Virus record (IMG/VR): IMGVR_UViG_3300006638_000016
Location: 1 to 31,178 of that record
Source: a virus
Strand: one strand, 5' to 3'
Length of the DNA stretch: 31,178 bases
Under the pieces are notes generated by a model. The model was given only the letters and a program-made list of their open reading frames with translations. It did no database searches and had not been told where the DNA came from. Positions 24,451 to 30,579 of the stretch are shown here, piece by piece; the stretch's first letter is position 1, and every line of letters starts with the position of its first letter. The translations under genes and the position numbers were made by a program.

Positions 24451-26951
24451 TGAAAACTAGAAGTTACTGCAGAAAGTTACTAGAAGTTATTGCAGTATTC
24501 ACGTTTTGTGTTTCAGCTCAGGCGGGTTTGCCTCCCACCACGTCAAAGGACAGCGCTGACTCAGCTAACGTCGTCACGTTTAATTACCAATTCCCTAATT
24601 TTACGGGCTCGCACACCGGCCCGACTTTTAGCTTAGGAATTAATAGCATTGCAGGCGGAGGGACTGGACAGGCGACTCAGCAATTAGCTATCAATGCGCT
24701 GACTGGCACGCAAACTTCGGGATACTATTTAAGATCGGACGGCACGAACGCAACGCTCTCTCAGCTTTTAGCGTCCGACATGTCCGGTCTTTTTTATCAA
24801 ACGATTCAATCTAACACCGCTGCTCAAACCCAGGAGCCTGCTCTCAACTTTTCTACCAACTACACGCTGACCACGACCGCTTCGACTTCGACCAACGTGG
24901 ATCTTGCAACCTCGATTACGACGAATAACGTCACCGCAAGAACGGTTGCGGGAACTCTCGTTCTTGCGGGCGCAGCGGCTTCTAGTTCAGGGACAGGCGG
25001 CGGCGCAACATTGGAGAGTGCGGCAGGGGCTGGCGGTAGTGCTTCCGGGACCACGAGCATTTTAGGTGCGGCAGGAACGGCGGGCGGTGGCGGAGGACCG
25101 ATCGTCATCACCGCAGGAACGAGCGCGAATAGCACGGGCTCAGCAATCACGATTACCACGGGCGCGGATACGCAAACCGGCAACGGAACGCAGACCGGAA
25201 CGCTCACGCTGAAAGCTGCAAATGGGCAGTCGATTTCGACGACGACCGCAAGCGGGACTTTGGGCGGACCAATAAACATCACGGGTGGAACCGGAGGAAA
25301 CGTCACGGGCACCGGGTCAACTGTGGCGGGCGCTGGAACAACGATTACGATTGCACCGGGCGCGGGGGGCAACTCCTCGGGCGCAGCCACCACGGGACAT
25401 GGGGGCGCAGGCGGAGCGATCAGTTTAAACGCAGCAAATGGAGGCACGGCGACTACTGCAACCACGACCATAGCGGGAGCGGGCGGAGCATGGTCCGGTG
25501 TGGCTGGCAATGCAGGAACTGCAACGACGACGGGCGCTGCTGGAGGTGGATGGACAGGTGCGGCAGGAAATAGCTCTAATGCAATCGCAGGAGGAACGGC
25601 AGCTCTTTCTGGTGGTGTGGGCGGCGGAACAGGAGCTGGTGGGCCTCTTAATCTCACTGCGGGCGCGGGTGGAAGTACCTCAGGAAATGGGGGCGCAGCG
25701 ACACTGGGTGGTGGCGCATCCACGAGTGGAACAGGCGGAGCGGCGAATATTAATGGTGGGGCTTCTTCTGCAGGCGCAGGTGGATCGATTACCCTCACCG
25801 GCGGGAACGCCGCTGGCATCAGCAACGCGGGTGGAAACGTCAACATTAATGGTGGTAACTCCAATTCTTATAACGGCGGAAACGTCAACATTACCGGCGG
25901 CCTTCCTGCGAACACGACTTCCGTCAGTGCCACAGCGGGCGCGGTCACCATCACGTCGGGTGGCGGAGGGGCGGGTGGTGCCCTAAATAACTCAGGCACC
26001 GTCACGGTAACAACCGGAGTTCCTACTGTTTCAGGGAACTCCGGGGCAGTAACTATTTCAACCAATGCCGGAGGCAATACGACCTCAGCAAGTTTTAATC
26101 CTGTCTCAGGCGCAATCAATCTCACCACAGGAGCGGGCGGGAATAATTCTGCAGCAACCTCTACAGCCGGCGCTGCTGGAACCATTGTTGTTACAGGTGG
26201 AAATGGGGGTGTGGCCAGCGCTACTACAGGCACCAATGTCAGCGGCGCGGGCGGCGGGATGACCGTGAATTTAGGAGCCGGTGGAATTCCCTCTGGTGCA
26301 GCTACGCAGAACACAGGTGGGGCCGGCGGTGCTTTTGTCGTGTCTGCGGGGGCAGGCGCAACGCCCACTGCTGGAACTACGAAGATAGGTGGAGCTGGTG
26401 GCGCAATTTTTCTAACCTCTGGTGCCGGAGCATTGGGTGCAGCAGGGGGTGCTATGACCCTCGTCTCTGGGGCAGGCGGTGCAACGGGAACCTCTGGACC
26501 GATCTTTATTTCTACAGGCGCAGCGGGCACGGTGGGGTCTTCGATTACTTTGAAAGGTTCGAATATCGCGGTTACTAACGTAGCGGATATTATTTCGAAT
26601 ACGTCCGTAACGAGAACCAACGGATTTATTCATTCGTTTCGAAATGGTGGAACGCAAAAGCTGGGGATTGATTTTAATGGGAAGATCAATGTCCCCACTG
26701 GCGGTACGGCGGACACCATGGGTCGAGCTGTTTTGGTTTTAGGAACGGTGACCGTATCGACCACGGCAGTCGATGCGAACAGTATTATTTTACTGACCAA
26801 TTGCGCTCTCGGGGGGACATCATTAGGATTGCCCACGGTAGGAACGGTAACGGCAGGAACGTCGTTCGTGATCAACTCGGAAATTGCGGGAGCATCTCCC
26901 GTCGTTAATACTTTAGATACGTCAACGATTTGCTGGCAGATTGCCAACTAA
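24447..26951 (+). CDS. large glycine-rich tail fibre with predicted signal peptide
   Basis: An 834-residue protein; ATG 24447 gives an ATGA overlap. Residues 1-26 (MMKTRSYCRKLLEVIAVFTFCVSAQA) look like a signal peptide ending in AQA. The GGTGQAT motif near residue 75 is typical of phage fibres. Residues about 180-700 are Gly/Ala/Thr/Ser-rich imperfect repeats of the form GGxIxLTxGxGG, compatible with a beta-solenoid or polyglycine stack. The C-terminal knob (AVLVLGTVTVSTTAVDANSIILLTNCALGGTSLG...TAGTSFVINSEIAGASPVVNTLDTSTICWQI) matches a widespread fibre-tip domain. Probable main host-binding fibre. Confidence 0.8.
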   Translation: MMKTRSYCRKLLEVIAVFTFCVSAQAGLPPTTSKDSADSANVVTFNYQFPNFTGSHTGPTFSLGINSIAGGGTGQATQQLAINALTGTQTSGYYLRSDGTNATLSQLLASDMSGLFYQTIQSNTAAQTQEPALNFSTNYTLTTTASTSTNVDLATSITTNNVTARTVAGTLVLAGAAASSSGTGGGATLESAAGAGGSASGTTSILGAAGTAGGGGGPIVITAGTSANSTGSAITITTGADTQTGNGTQTGTLTLKAANGQSISTTTASGTLGGPINITGGTGGNVTGTGSTVAGAGTTITIAPGAGGNSSGAATTGHGGAGGAISLNAANGGTATTATTTIAGAGGAWSGVAGNAGTATTTGAAGGGWTGAAGNSSNAIAGGTAALSGGVGGGTGAGGPLNLTAGAGGSTSGNGGAATLGGGASTSGTGGAANINGGASSAGAGGSITLTGGNAAGISNAGGNVNINGGNSNSYNGGNVNITGGLPANTTSVSATAGAVTITSGGGGAGGALNNSGTVTVTTGVPTVSGNSGAVTISTNAGGNTTSASFNPVSGAINLTTGAGGNNSAATSTAGAAGTIVVTGGNGGVASATTGTNVSGAGGGMTVNLGAGGIPSGAATQNTGGAGGAFVVSAGAGATPTAGTTKIGGAGGAIFLTSGAGALGAAGGAMTLVSGAGGATGTSGPIFISTGAAGTVGSSITLKGSNIAVTNVADIISNTSVTRTNGFIHSFRNGGTQKLGIDFNGKINVPTGGTADTMGRAVLVLGTVTVSTTAVDANSIILLTNCALGGTSLGLPTVGTVTAGTSFVINSEIAGASPVVNTLDTSTICWQIAN

Positions 26952-26963
26952 GGAGAAAAGAAA

Positions 26964-27212
26964 ATGGGATCTCTTTCGATTACTCTCGATGTACCGCTAG
27001 CTACTTGTTTTGTGACGGGATGCCAAACGGCTCCCATCATGTTTAGTCCGGGGATGATCGAAATCGATTATTCGGGCGATGCACCGGCCTATACGGCTAG
27101 GAATTTAATCCCCCCTACGGGTTGGAAACTTTTCTCATCCGAAAATTCAAACGTCGTCATGTGTCCAACTTGTCAGACGAACCTGATGGGTTCTCTGGGT
27201 GGAGTTCAATAA
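26964..27212 (+). CDS. small Cys-containing hypothetical protein
   Basis: An 82-residue protein with a strong AAGGAG site before ATG 26964. It has Cys15 and Cys20, and a C-terminal CPTC pair in VVMCPTCQTNLMG, which could form a small zinc site. It sits between the fibre genes and the lysis region. I recognise no family. Confidence 0.62.
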   Translation: MGSLSITLDVPLATCFVTGCQTAPIMFSPGMIEIDYSGDAPAYTARNLIPPTGWKLFSSENSNVVMCPTCQTNLMGSLGGVQ

Positions 27213-27241
27213 AAAATAATCGAAGTGGGGGGCCTCTTCTT

Positions 27242-27487
27242 ATGTCATCAAAAATTGACGAAAAAACAGAAGTACCTCTTGGGCTCGTGGCGAGCCTCTT
27301 TGTTTTAGGGATGGGAGTGACCGCGACCGGCGCGTTTTGGGTTTCTCGTGTGGATAATCGCTTAGCCCGGATTGAAGACAAGTTAGGAATTATTCAACTC
27401 CCGCAGGTGAAAAAATTAGAGCGGCACGAAGACGAATTAGCAAAACGAGAGAGGAGCATCTATGGACTTAAAATTGACACGGACTAG
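27242..27487 (+). CDS. small membrane protein, holin candidate
   Basis: An 81-residue protein starting at ATG 27242. One transmembrane segment (VPLGLVASLFVLGMGVTATGAFWV, residues about 11-34) is followed by a charged coiled-coil-like tail (RVDNRLARIEDKLGIIQLPQVKKLERHEDELAKRERS). This is the size and layout of class III-type holins or small lysis membrane proteins. It overlaps the DUF5675 gene by 26 nt. Lysis function is inferred from position. The ribosome site is weak (a GGGGGG run 10-15 bases upstream). Confidence 0.55.
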   Translation: MSSKIDEKTEVPLGLVASLFVLGMGVTATGAFWVSRVDNRLARIEDKLGIIQLPQVKKLERHEDELAKRERSIYGLKIDTD

Positions 27488-27866
27488 TTTCGAGATGTCA
27501 GGCATCTATGGCCAGATCACCCGCCCCGATGGCTCTCTTTTTTGCGTCACTCTCGAGCACAGCTATCCAGGCGGGACGGGGCCGATTATCTATGCGCCCA
27601 AAATTCCACCGGGGCAGTACGTCTGTAAACGAGGGATGCACCTCCTCGAAGGACACTCGATCCCCTTTGAGACGTTCGAAATTACAAACGTACCGGGGCA
27701 TACGAACTGCCTCGTGCACGTCGGGAACGTCGGAGACGACTCGAGCGGTTGCGTTTTAGTCGGTGCGTCTCGTTTAAATAACATGATCGTTCAGAGCCGA
27801 ATTACATTCGATGCGTTCATGCAGTTACAAACAGGAGTTGGCGAGTTTAAATTAGAGGTGGTTTGA
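27462..27866 (+). CDS. DUF5675 family protein, possible cell-wall enzyme
   Basis: A 134-residue protein with GAGGAG before ATG 27462. The opening KLTRTSFEMSGIYGQITRPDGSLFCVTLEHSYPGG and the core LVHVGNVGDDSSGCVLVG (residues 84-101, with His86, Asp92, Asp93, Gly96 and Cys97) match DUF5675, a family common in phage lysis regions. The HxGN...D..GC pattern resembles the active-site loop of L,D-transpeptidase-like folds. Wall binding or cleavage is an inference from the fold pattern and neighbours; no other endolysin is seen in this window. Confidence 0.72.
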   Translation: MDLKLTRTSFEMSGIYGQITRPDGSLFCVTLEHSYPGGTGPIIYAPKIPPGQYVCKRGMHLLEGHSIPFETFEITNVPGHTNCLVHVGNVGDDSSGCVLVGASRLNNMIVQSRITFDAFMQLQTGVGEFKLEVV

Positions 27867-28285
27867 TGCACCTCATCCATGCTTTTATAGGATTAGTCCT
27901 CTACCGGGCTTTTGATTACTGGTTAAAGAGAACCGAACTCATCGCTGCTAATTCGACCGGCGAACTTCTCGCGTGGGGCTTTAGGCGGCTTTTTTATCGA
28001 AAGGATATCCAGATGTTTTCAAAGGAACTTAAACTAGGTGACGCAGGCTCTCTCGTGGTCTCTGAATCCGCAGGCGTAGCAAAACTGATTCTCTCGATCG
28101 GTGGCTCTGCAGGCGGCGGTGCGGTTGCGGGCGCTCTCAAATGCCAAGCCTCAGTCGAAGCGGACGTTGCTGCGGCTGAGCTCATTGACTTAGGTCTTGC
28201 TCTTGCGGAAGCAAAATTCCCTCTCGTTGCGGGATTGATTGCCGCAGCCAAAGCGGGCATTGACGCAGAGCTTGCAAAAGCATAA
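27866..28285 (+). CDS. membrane-associated hypothetical protein with possible internal start
   Basis: A 139-residue protein starting at ATG 27866 (TGATG overlap with DUF5675). Residues 1-20 (HLIHAFIGLVLYRAFDYWLK) are an amphipathic or membrane helix. The second half has a glycine-zipper-like GGSAGGGAVAGAL segment and Ala-rich helices ending AAAKAGIDAELAKA. ATG 28013 is in frame with a strong AAGGAT site six bases upstream and would give a 90-residue protein lacking the N-terminal helix. Function unknown; the location suggests lysis or membrane work. Confidence 0.6.
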   Translation: MHLIHAFIGLVLYRAFDYWLKRTELIAANSTGELLAWGFRRLFYRKDIQMFSKELKLGDAGSLVVSESAGVAKLILSIGGSAGGGAVAGALKCQASVEADVAAAELIDLGLALAEAKFPLVAGLIAAAKAGIDAELAKA

Positions 28286-28296
28286 TTAAAAAAGGG

Positions 28297-28370
28297 ACAA
28301 GCGGTGGGGAAATCATCTTAAAACGGTGTTTGAATCTTCCAAGTCTTCAAAACTCCCACCGCTTGTTTTT
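28297..28370 (+). terminator. long-loop hairpin with T-run, terminator-like
   Basis: A perfect 12-bp inverted repeat, ACAAGCGGTGGG (28297-28308) and CCCACCGCTTGT (28355-28366), with a 46-nt loop, followed by Ts to 28370. It would terminate plus-strand transcription if the arms pair across the loop. The next gene's ATG lies only 7 nt beyond the T-run, so this may be an attenuator or leader structure rather than a plain terminator. Confidence 0.55.
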
Positions 28371-28376
28371 CATCTC

Positions 28377-28769
28377 ATGTCAAACGATCCAAAACCTCCT
28401 ACTACCGAAAACCAACTGGCCGATGAGATCAACACGGCGATCGATAATCTTTCGAACCTAGGGATCTCCGTGGTGGAGGGCATGATGATTGCGGATCAAC
28501 CGTGGCTTGGGTTTCCCGGAATTAAACAAGCCTGGGAGCTTTTATTCGGCTGGGTTGCGGGTTACTTTATTAGGGCCGCACAAAACGGAGTGACGTTTGC
28601 CGTCATCGACGCACAGGTGGGACACGAAGAATCCAACATGTCCACCGCGCTTGCAAACCTTGTTGCGGCAGAAAAAACAGGGGACCCCGATGCGATTCAC
28701 CAAGCGATTCTCGACTATGCATCCGCCCAAAGTGCGCTCACGAGGGATGATGGCTCGAGCCTTCATTAG
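28377..28769 (+). CDS. hypothetical lysis-region protein
   Basis: A 130-residue protein; ATG 28377 is chosen because the reading MSNDPKPPTTENQLADEINTAIDNL looks like real coding sequence, though its ribosome site is poor and covered by the hairpin just upstream. Alternatives are GTG 28326 inside the hairpin loop and ATG 28485 after GGAGGG. The middle WLGFPGIKQAWELLFGWVAGYFIRAAQNGVTFAVIDAQ has one hydrophobic or amphipathic segment; the rest is helical with KTGDPDAIHQAILDYASAQ. Similar small proteins occur in phage lysis regions without known function. Confidence 0.6.
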   Translation: MSNDPKPPTTENQLADEINTAIDNLSNLGISVVEGMMIADQPWLGFPGIKQAWELLFGWVAGYFIRAAQNGVTFAVIDAQVGHEESNMSTALANLVAAEKTGDPDAIHQAILDYASAQSALTRDDGSSLH

Positions 28770-29100
28770 TTTTCTCCTCATTTTCTTACTCCAGGGATGC
28801 GCAACCGCAATCGTTGATTACGAGTTCTGCTCTCCTCTTCCCGGTGGACTAGGTAGCATTTGTGATCACTTTCTCACGGCGCATCAAGAGATTTTAACCG
28901 AAGAGCAGTGGGTTGCGCTTCAAGCACAGTGGCTCTCTCAGGGGCAGGCGACCGAGTGCACGACCGCAAACGCGCTGGGGGATCTTAAAAAAGAGATCGA
29001 AGAGCTTTGCTCTAAGACGCGCTGCAGTTATGAGGCGGTTCAAATCATTACATCGGGATTAAATAAGATTCAGAATTTAGGCAAAGCTGCTGTACCCTAA
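28750..29100 (+). CDS. small lipoprotein, outer-membrane spanin candidate
   Basis: A 116-residue protein starting at ATG 28750 (ATG 28747 is an equal alternative), overlapping the previous gene by about 20 nt. The N terminus MARAFISFLLIFLLQGCATA is a lipoprotein signal with lipobox LLQGC and lipidation Cys17. The mature part has five more Cys residues (FCSPL, SICDH, TECTT, ELCSK and TRCSY) and a helical stretch LTEEQWVALQAQWLSQ. Spanin lipoproteins occur in this place in Gram-negative phages, but no partner inner-membrane spanin is evident and the protein is longer than typical Rz1, so the role is tentative. Confidence 0.65.
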   Translation: MARAFISFLLIFLLQGCATAIVDYEFCSPLPGGLGSICDHFLTAHQEILTEEQWVALQAQWLSQGQATECTTANALGDLKKEIEELCSKTRCSYEAVQIITSGLNKIQNLGKAAVP

Positions 29101-29104
29101 AAGG

Positions 29105-29189
29105 GTCCCGTTTGCTCAATGGAATGAGCCGCCCAGTGGTCCCGTACTACTCGGCATGGGTGTTAGAGAGTTCGATTCTCTCCGGGACA
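29105..29189 (+). tRNA. tRNA-like gene with enlarged anticodon arm (possible pseudo-tRNA)
   Basis: Three tRNA elements are clear: an acceptor stem GTCCCG (29105-29110) with CGGGAC (29183-29188), a D arm GCTC-AATGGAAT-GAGC (29114-29129), and a T arm GAGAG-TTCGATT-CTCTC (29166-29182) with a canonical TTCGATT loop. A 5-bp stem GCCCA/TGGGT (29131-29135 and 29157-29161) sits where the anticodon stem belongs, but closes 21 nt instead of 7. Within it GTGGT/ACTAC can form a second hairpin. Leaving out 14 nt gives a normal cloverleaf with loop CTCGGCA and anticodon CGG (Pro), but this reading is ambiguous. The seventh acceptor pair is missing and CCA is not encoded. Confidence 0.5.
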
Positions 29190-29365
29190 ACTTGTTCTTT
29201 TGGAACTTCCCTGACGTTCACTTCCCCAATTAAGTTTTTGACTTTAATTCCCACCGTTTTAATCTTCGTGTAGTAGACGGTCGCGGGTACGGGCTTCACG
29301 ACTTCGCTGCCTGAGTACCAATTCCTTCGATTCCAAATGACGCGGTCACCGGGCATGAGCTTCAT
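29147..29365 (-). CDS. small basic beta protein, phage hypothetical
   Basis: A 72-residue protein whose ATG overlaps the stop of the next upstream (minus-strand) gene as ATGA, with GAGGGG as ribosome site. The pattern KLMPGDRVIWNRRNWYSGSEVVKPVPATVYYTKIKTVGIKVKN resembles a common short phage protein with a KOW/SH3-like barrel. Its last residues (VVPERIELSNTHAE) are read antisense through the tRNA-like element, so the C terminus is probably borrowed sequence. Function unknown. Confidence 0.6.
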   Translation of the reverse strand: MKLMPGDRVIWNRRNWYSGSEVVKPVPATVYYTKIKTVGIKVKNLIGEVNVREVPKEQVVPERIELSNTHAE

Positions 29366-29526
29366 TTTTTAATCCCCTCGCCAAGAGGTTCAGAACCTTT
29401 TTTCTTTTTTTCTCGGCATCTCTTCTGTGTTGCAGCACGACACCGTCTGCAATTTCTCTTCCCCGCATTGGTGTAGGTATTTAAATCCGTAAATGCATGC
29501 CCGCGTTGGCAGTGAGTGAGCTTCAT
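29362..29526 (-). CDS. small zinc-binding protein (HNH-associated type zinc ribbon)
   Basis: A 54-residue protein from ATG 29526 (overlaps the upstream peptide stop as ATGA). It reads KLTHCQRGHAFTDLNTYTNAGKRNCRRCRAATQKRCREKKKKG. The CxxGH...CxxC arrangement (Cys6, His9, then NCRRC) is the zinc module often found ahead of phage HNH nucleases, but no HNH domain follows; the rest is a basic tail. It may be a stand-alone nucleic-acid-binding remnant. A longer reading from 29577 is disfavoured because it overlaps the peptide gene. Confidence 0.6.
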   Translation of the reverse strand: MKLTHCQRGHAFTDLNTYTNAGKRNCRRCRAATQKRCREKKKKGSEPLGEGIKK

Positions 29527-29600
29527 TGGTTCAAACTCACAATCACCCACGAGACGCAAACGATGAGCGCGGTCCAAAATAAGGCTGAAGTCCAGGTCAT
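29523..29600 (-). CDS. 25-residue single-span membrane peptide
   Basis: ATG at 29600 (minus strand) has a very strong GGAGG site (29608-29612 complement) with a six-base gap. The frame encodes MTWTSALFWTALIVCVSWVI followed by VSLNQ, then a TGA that overlaps the next start as ATGA. The peptide is almost wholly hydrophobic, one transmembrane helix. Its stop and start overlap indicates coupling to the zinc-binding gene. Tiny membrane proteins are frequent in phage early regions; the role is unknown. Confidence 0.6.
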   Translation of the reverse strand: MTWTSALFWTALIVCVSWVIVSLNQ

Positions 29601-29603
29601 TCT

Positions 29604-29909
29604 TTACCTCCGAAAATAGTTTTCAATGTGTTCGTTGTATTGCTCAAGGATAGATAGAAGCCGCGCCTCTCTCGCTTTGGAAGCAGCAAACTGTTGGTCT
29701 AAGTTTGCTGCTTCTACCATCCTCTTTGAACGCTCTCTCACTAGTTCGGCTCTGGCCCATTCTGTTCGCTTAGATTCTTGAGCCAACTCGGCTTCGAGGG
29801 CGGCGATATGACCGATGAGAGAACCGTCGTCCTCCCACTCCCCGTTTGATACGTATTGTTTAATCTCTTCCAGCCGATCGGGGCTCAGGCGTTTTGTGGT
29901 TGCGGTCAT
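29604..29909 (-). CDS. coiled-coil hypothetical phage protein
   Basis: A 101-residue protein; AGGAG lies about 10 bases before its ATG at 29909. The N terminus TATTKRLSPDRLEEIKQYVSNGEWEDDGSLIGHIAALEAEL matches a common phage pattern (TxxRLSPxRLxEI...LLAHIAALEAEL), followed by a long charged heptad-like coiled coil. Function unknown. Directly upstream is a hairpin and an identical leader shared with the 30498 gene. Confidence 0.7.
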   Translation of the reverse strand: MTATTKRLSPDRLEEIKQYVSNGEWEDDGSLIGHIAALEAELAQESKRTEWARAELVRERSKRMVEAANLDQQFAASKAREARLLSILEQYNEHIENYFRR

Positions 29910-29927
29910 TCTCTACTTCTCCTATTT

Positions 29928-29964
29928 AAAAAGTGAGAGCCTTCCAGACACGGTTAGCTCTCAC
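29928..29964 (-). terminator. hairpin with U-run in the leader of the coiled-coil gene
   Basis: Read on the minus strand: GTGAGAGC, a 16-nt loop, GCTCTCAC, then TTTTT, then AAATAGGAGAAG and the gene start. The 8-bp perfect stem plus T-run is the intrinsic terminator form, but the ribosome site begins four bases after the Ts, leaving no room for a new promoter. It may be a partial terminator or an mRNA-stabilising leader. Confidence 0.5.
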
Positions 29965-30023
29965 CCCTCTCCCCCGCTTTTGGGAATGCGCCTTTCGGCG
30001 AAGTTGCGGGGGAAACTTTTAAG

Positions 30024-30236
30024 TCAATACTCTGTTTTTGATTCAAAATTTCCAGGCTTAGATGCAATTGCTTTTGCGCCAAAGAAAACGCCCTCTTCCA
30101 TCTTTGTGATAAAAAGAGACTTATCTCGACCGTCTGGCATTTTAGACGCCACGAGCTTTACAGCGTCTGCAATCGTTGACTTATAAACGGCCATATCGAG
30201 TTTCCCTTGTTCGTTCAACATGTGTGTATCAAACAT
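30024..30236 (-). CDS. Acb2/Tad1-hairpin family protein, candidate anti-CBASS/anti-Thoeris sponge
   Basis: A 70-residue protein starting at ATG 30236 with AAGGAGAG nine bases upstream; it overlaps the upstream gene by 8 nt. It reads MFDTHMLNEQGKLDMAVYKS then TIADAVKLVASKMPDGRDKS, followed by LFITKMEEGVFFGAKAIASK and a short tail. The PxGRxKSLxxTKxEExxFxxxxAIA core is the hallmark of the Acb2/Tad1 hairpin family. Established members bind cyclic nucleotide signals and so block CBASS (Acb2) or Thoeris (Tad1); the family also has many untested relatives. Family assignment is fairly sure; sponge activity is inferred. The short length fits a hairpin-only member. Confidence 0.66.
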   Translation of the reverse strand: MFDTHMLNEQGKLDMAVYKSTIADAVKLVASKMPDGRDKSLFITKMEEGVFFGAKAIASKPGNFESKTEY

Positions 30237-30498
30237 TTTTCTCTCCTTGTTTAATTGCAAACCAATAGCCCGCAAAAAACGACTCTCGTGCAAGCGGGCT
30301 TCTTGCAAAAGGTCTCTTATCGGCCGCTTTGACCAAATAATCTAAATATTGATCTTGCAAAGTAGCGGTAAACAAAACTGGAATACCCAGCAATTCAAAG
30401 AACTCTTTATCTCTTTTTTCAAAGGCAATCGTCGCATCTTCTAAGGACCGATCTATTAGTTTTTGATCGTGTTCGCTGATGTTTTTATCGTCGTGCAT
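30229..30498 (-). CDS. hypothetical small phage protein
   Basis: An 89-residue protein from ATG 30498 with AGGAG seven bases upstream, as part of the repeated leader. It reads HDDKNISEHDQKLIDRSLEDATIAFEKRDKEFFELLGIPVLF, then LAARESFFAGYWFAI-like ending ARESFFAGYWFAIKQGEKN. No family is recognised. It overlaps the Acb2/Tad1-like gene by 8 nt, so the two are probably translated from one message. The longer frame to 30576 runs into the leader hairpin and is unlikely. Confidence 0.66.
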   Translation of the reverse strand: MHDDKNISEHDQKLIDRSLEDATIAFEKRDKEFFELLGIPVLFTATLQDQYLDYLVKAADKRPFARSPLARESFFAGYWFAIKQGEKNV

Positions 30499-30511
30499 AA
30501 TTCTCCTATTT

Positions 30512-30579
30512 AAAAAACGGTGGGCCGTCGTGGCTTGACAGTTACTGGCGCCCGGACTGGTTACCGAATTACCCACCGT
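30512..30579 (-). terminator. long-loop hairpin with U-run ahead of the 30498 gene
   Basis: Minus strand: ACGGTGGG (30579-30572), a 47-nt loop, CCCACCGT (30524-30517), TTTTT, then AAATAGGAGAATT and the start codon. Core arms CGGTGGG/CCCACCG are the same as in the plus-strand hairpin at 28297-28370, and the loop length is almost the same. Terminator or leader role is undecided. The flanking 30580-30663 holds no convincing promoter. Confidence 0.45.

Noticed and set aside
24860-26620. Long Pro/Ala/Val-rich open frames on the minus strand (334 and 250 codons)
   Set aside because: They are exact antisense shadows of the Gly/Ala/Thr-rich fibre gene; composition follows from the repeats and no ribosome sites or family motifs are present.
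30535-30563. Perfect TTGACA on the plus strand as a promoter
   Set aside because: No acceptable -10 hexamer 16-18 nt downstream, and no plus-strand gene follows.
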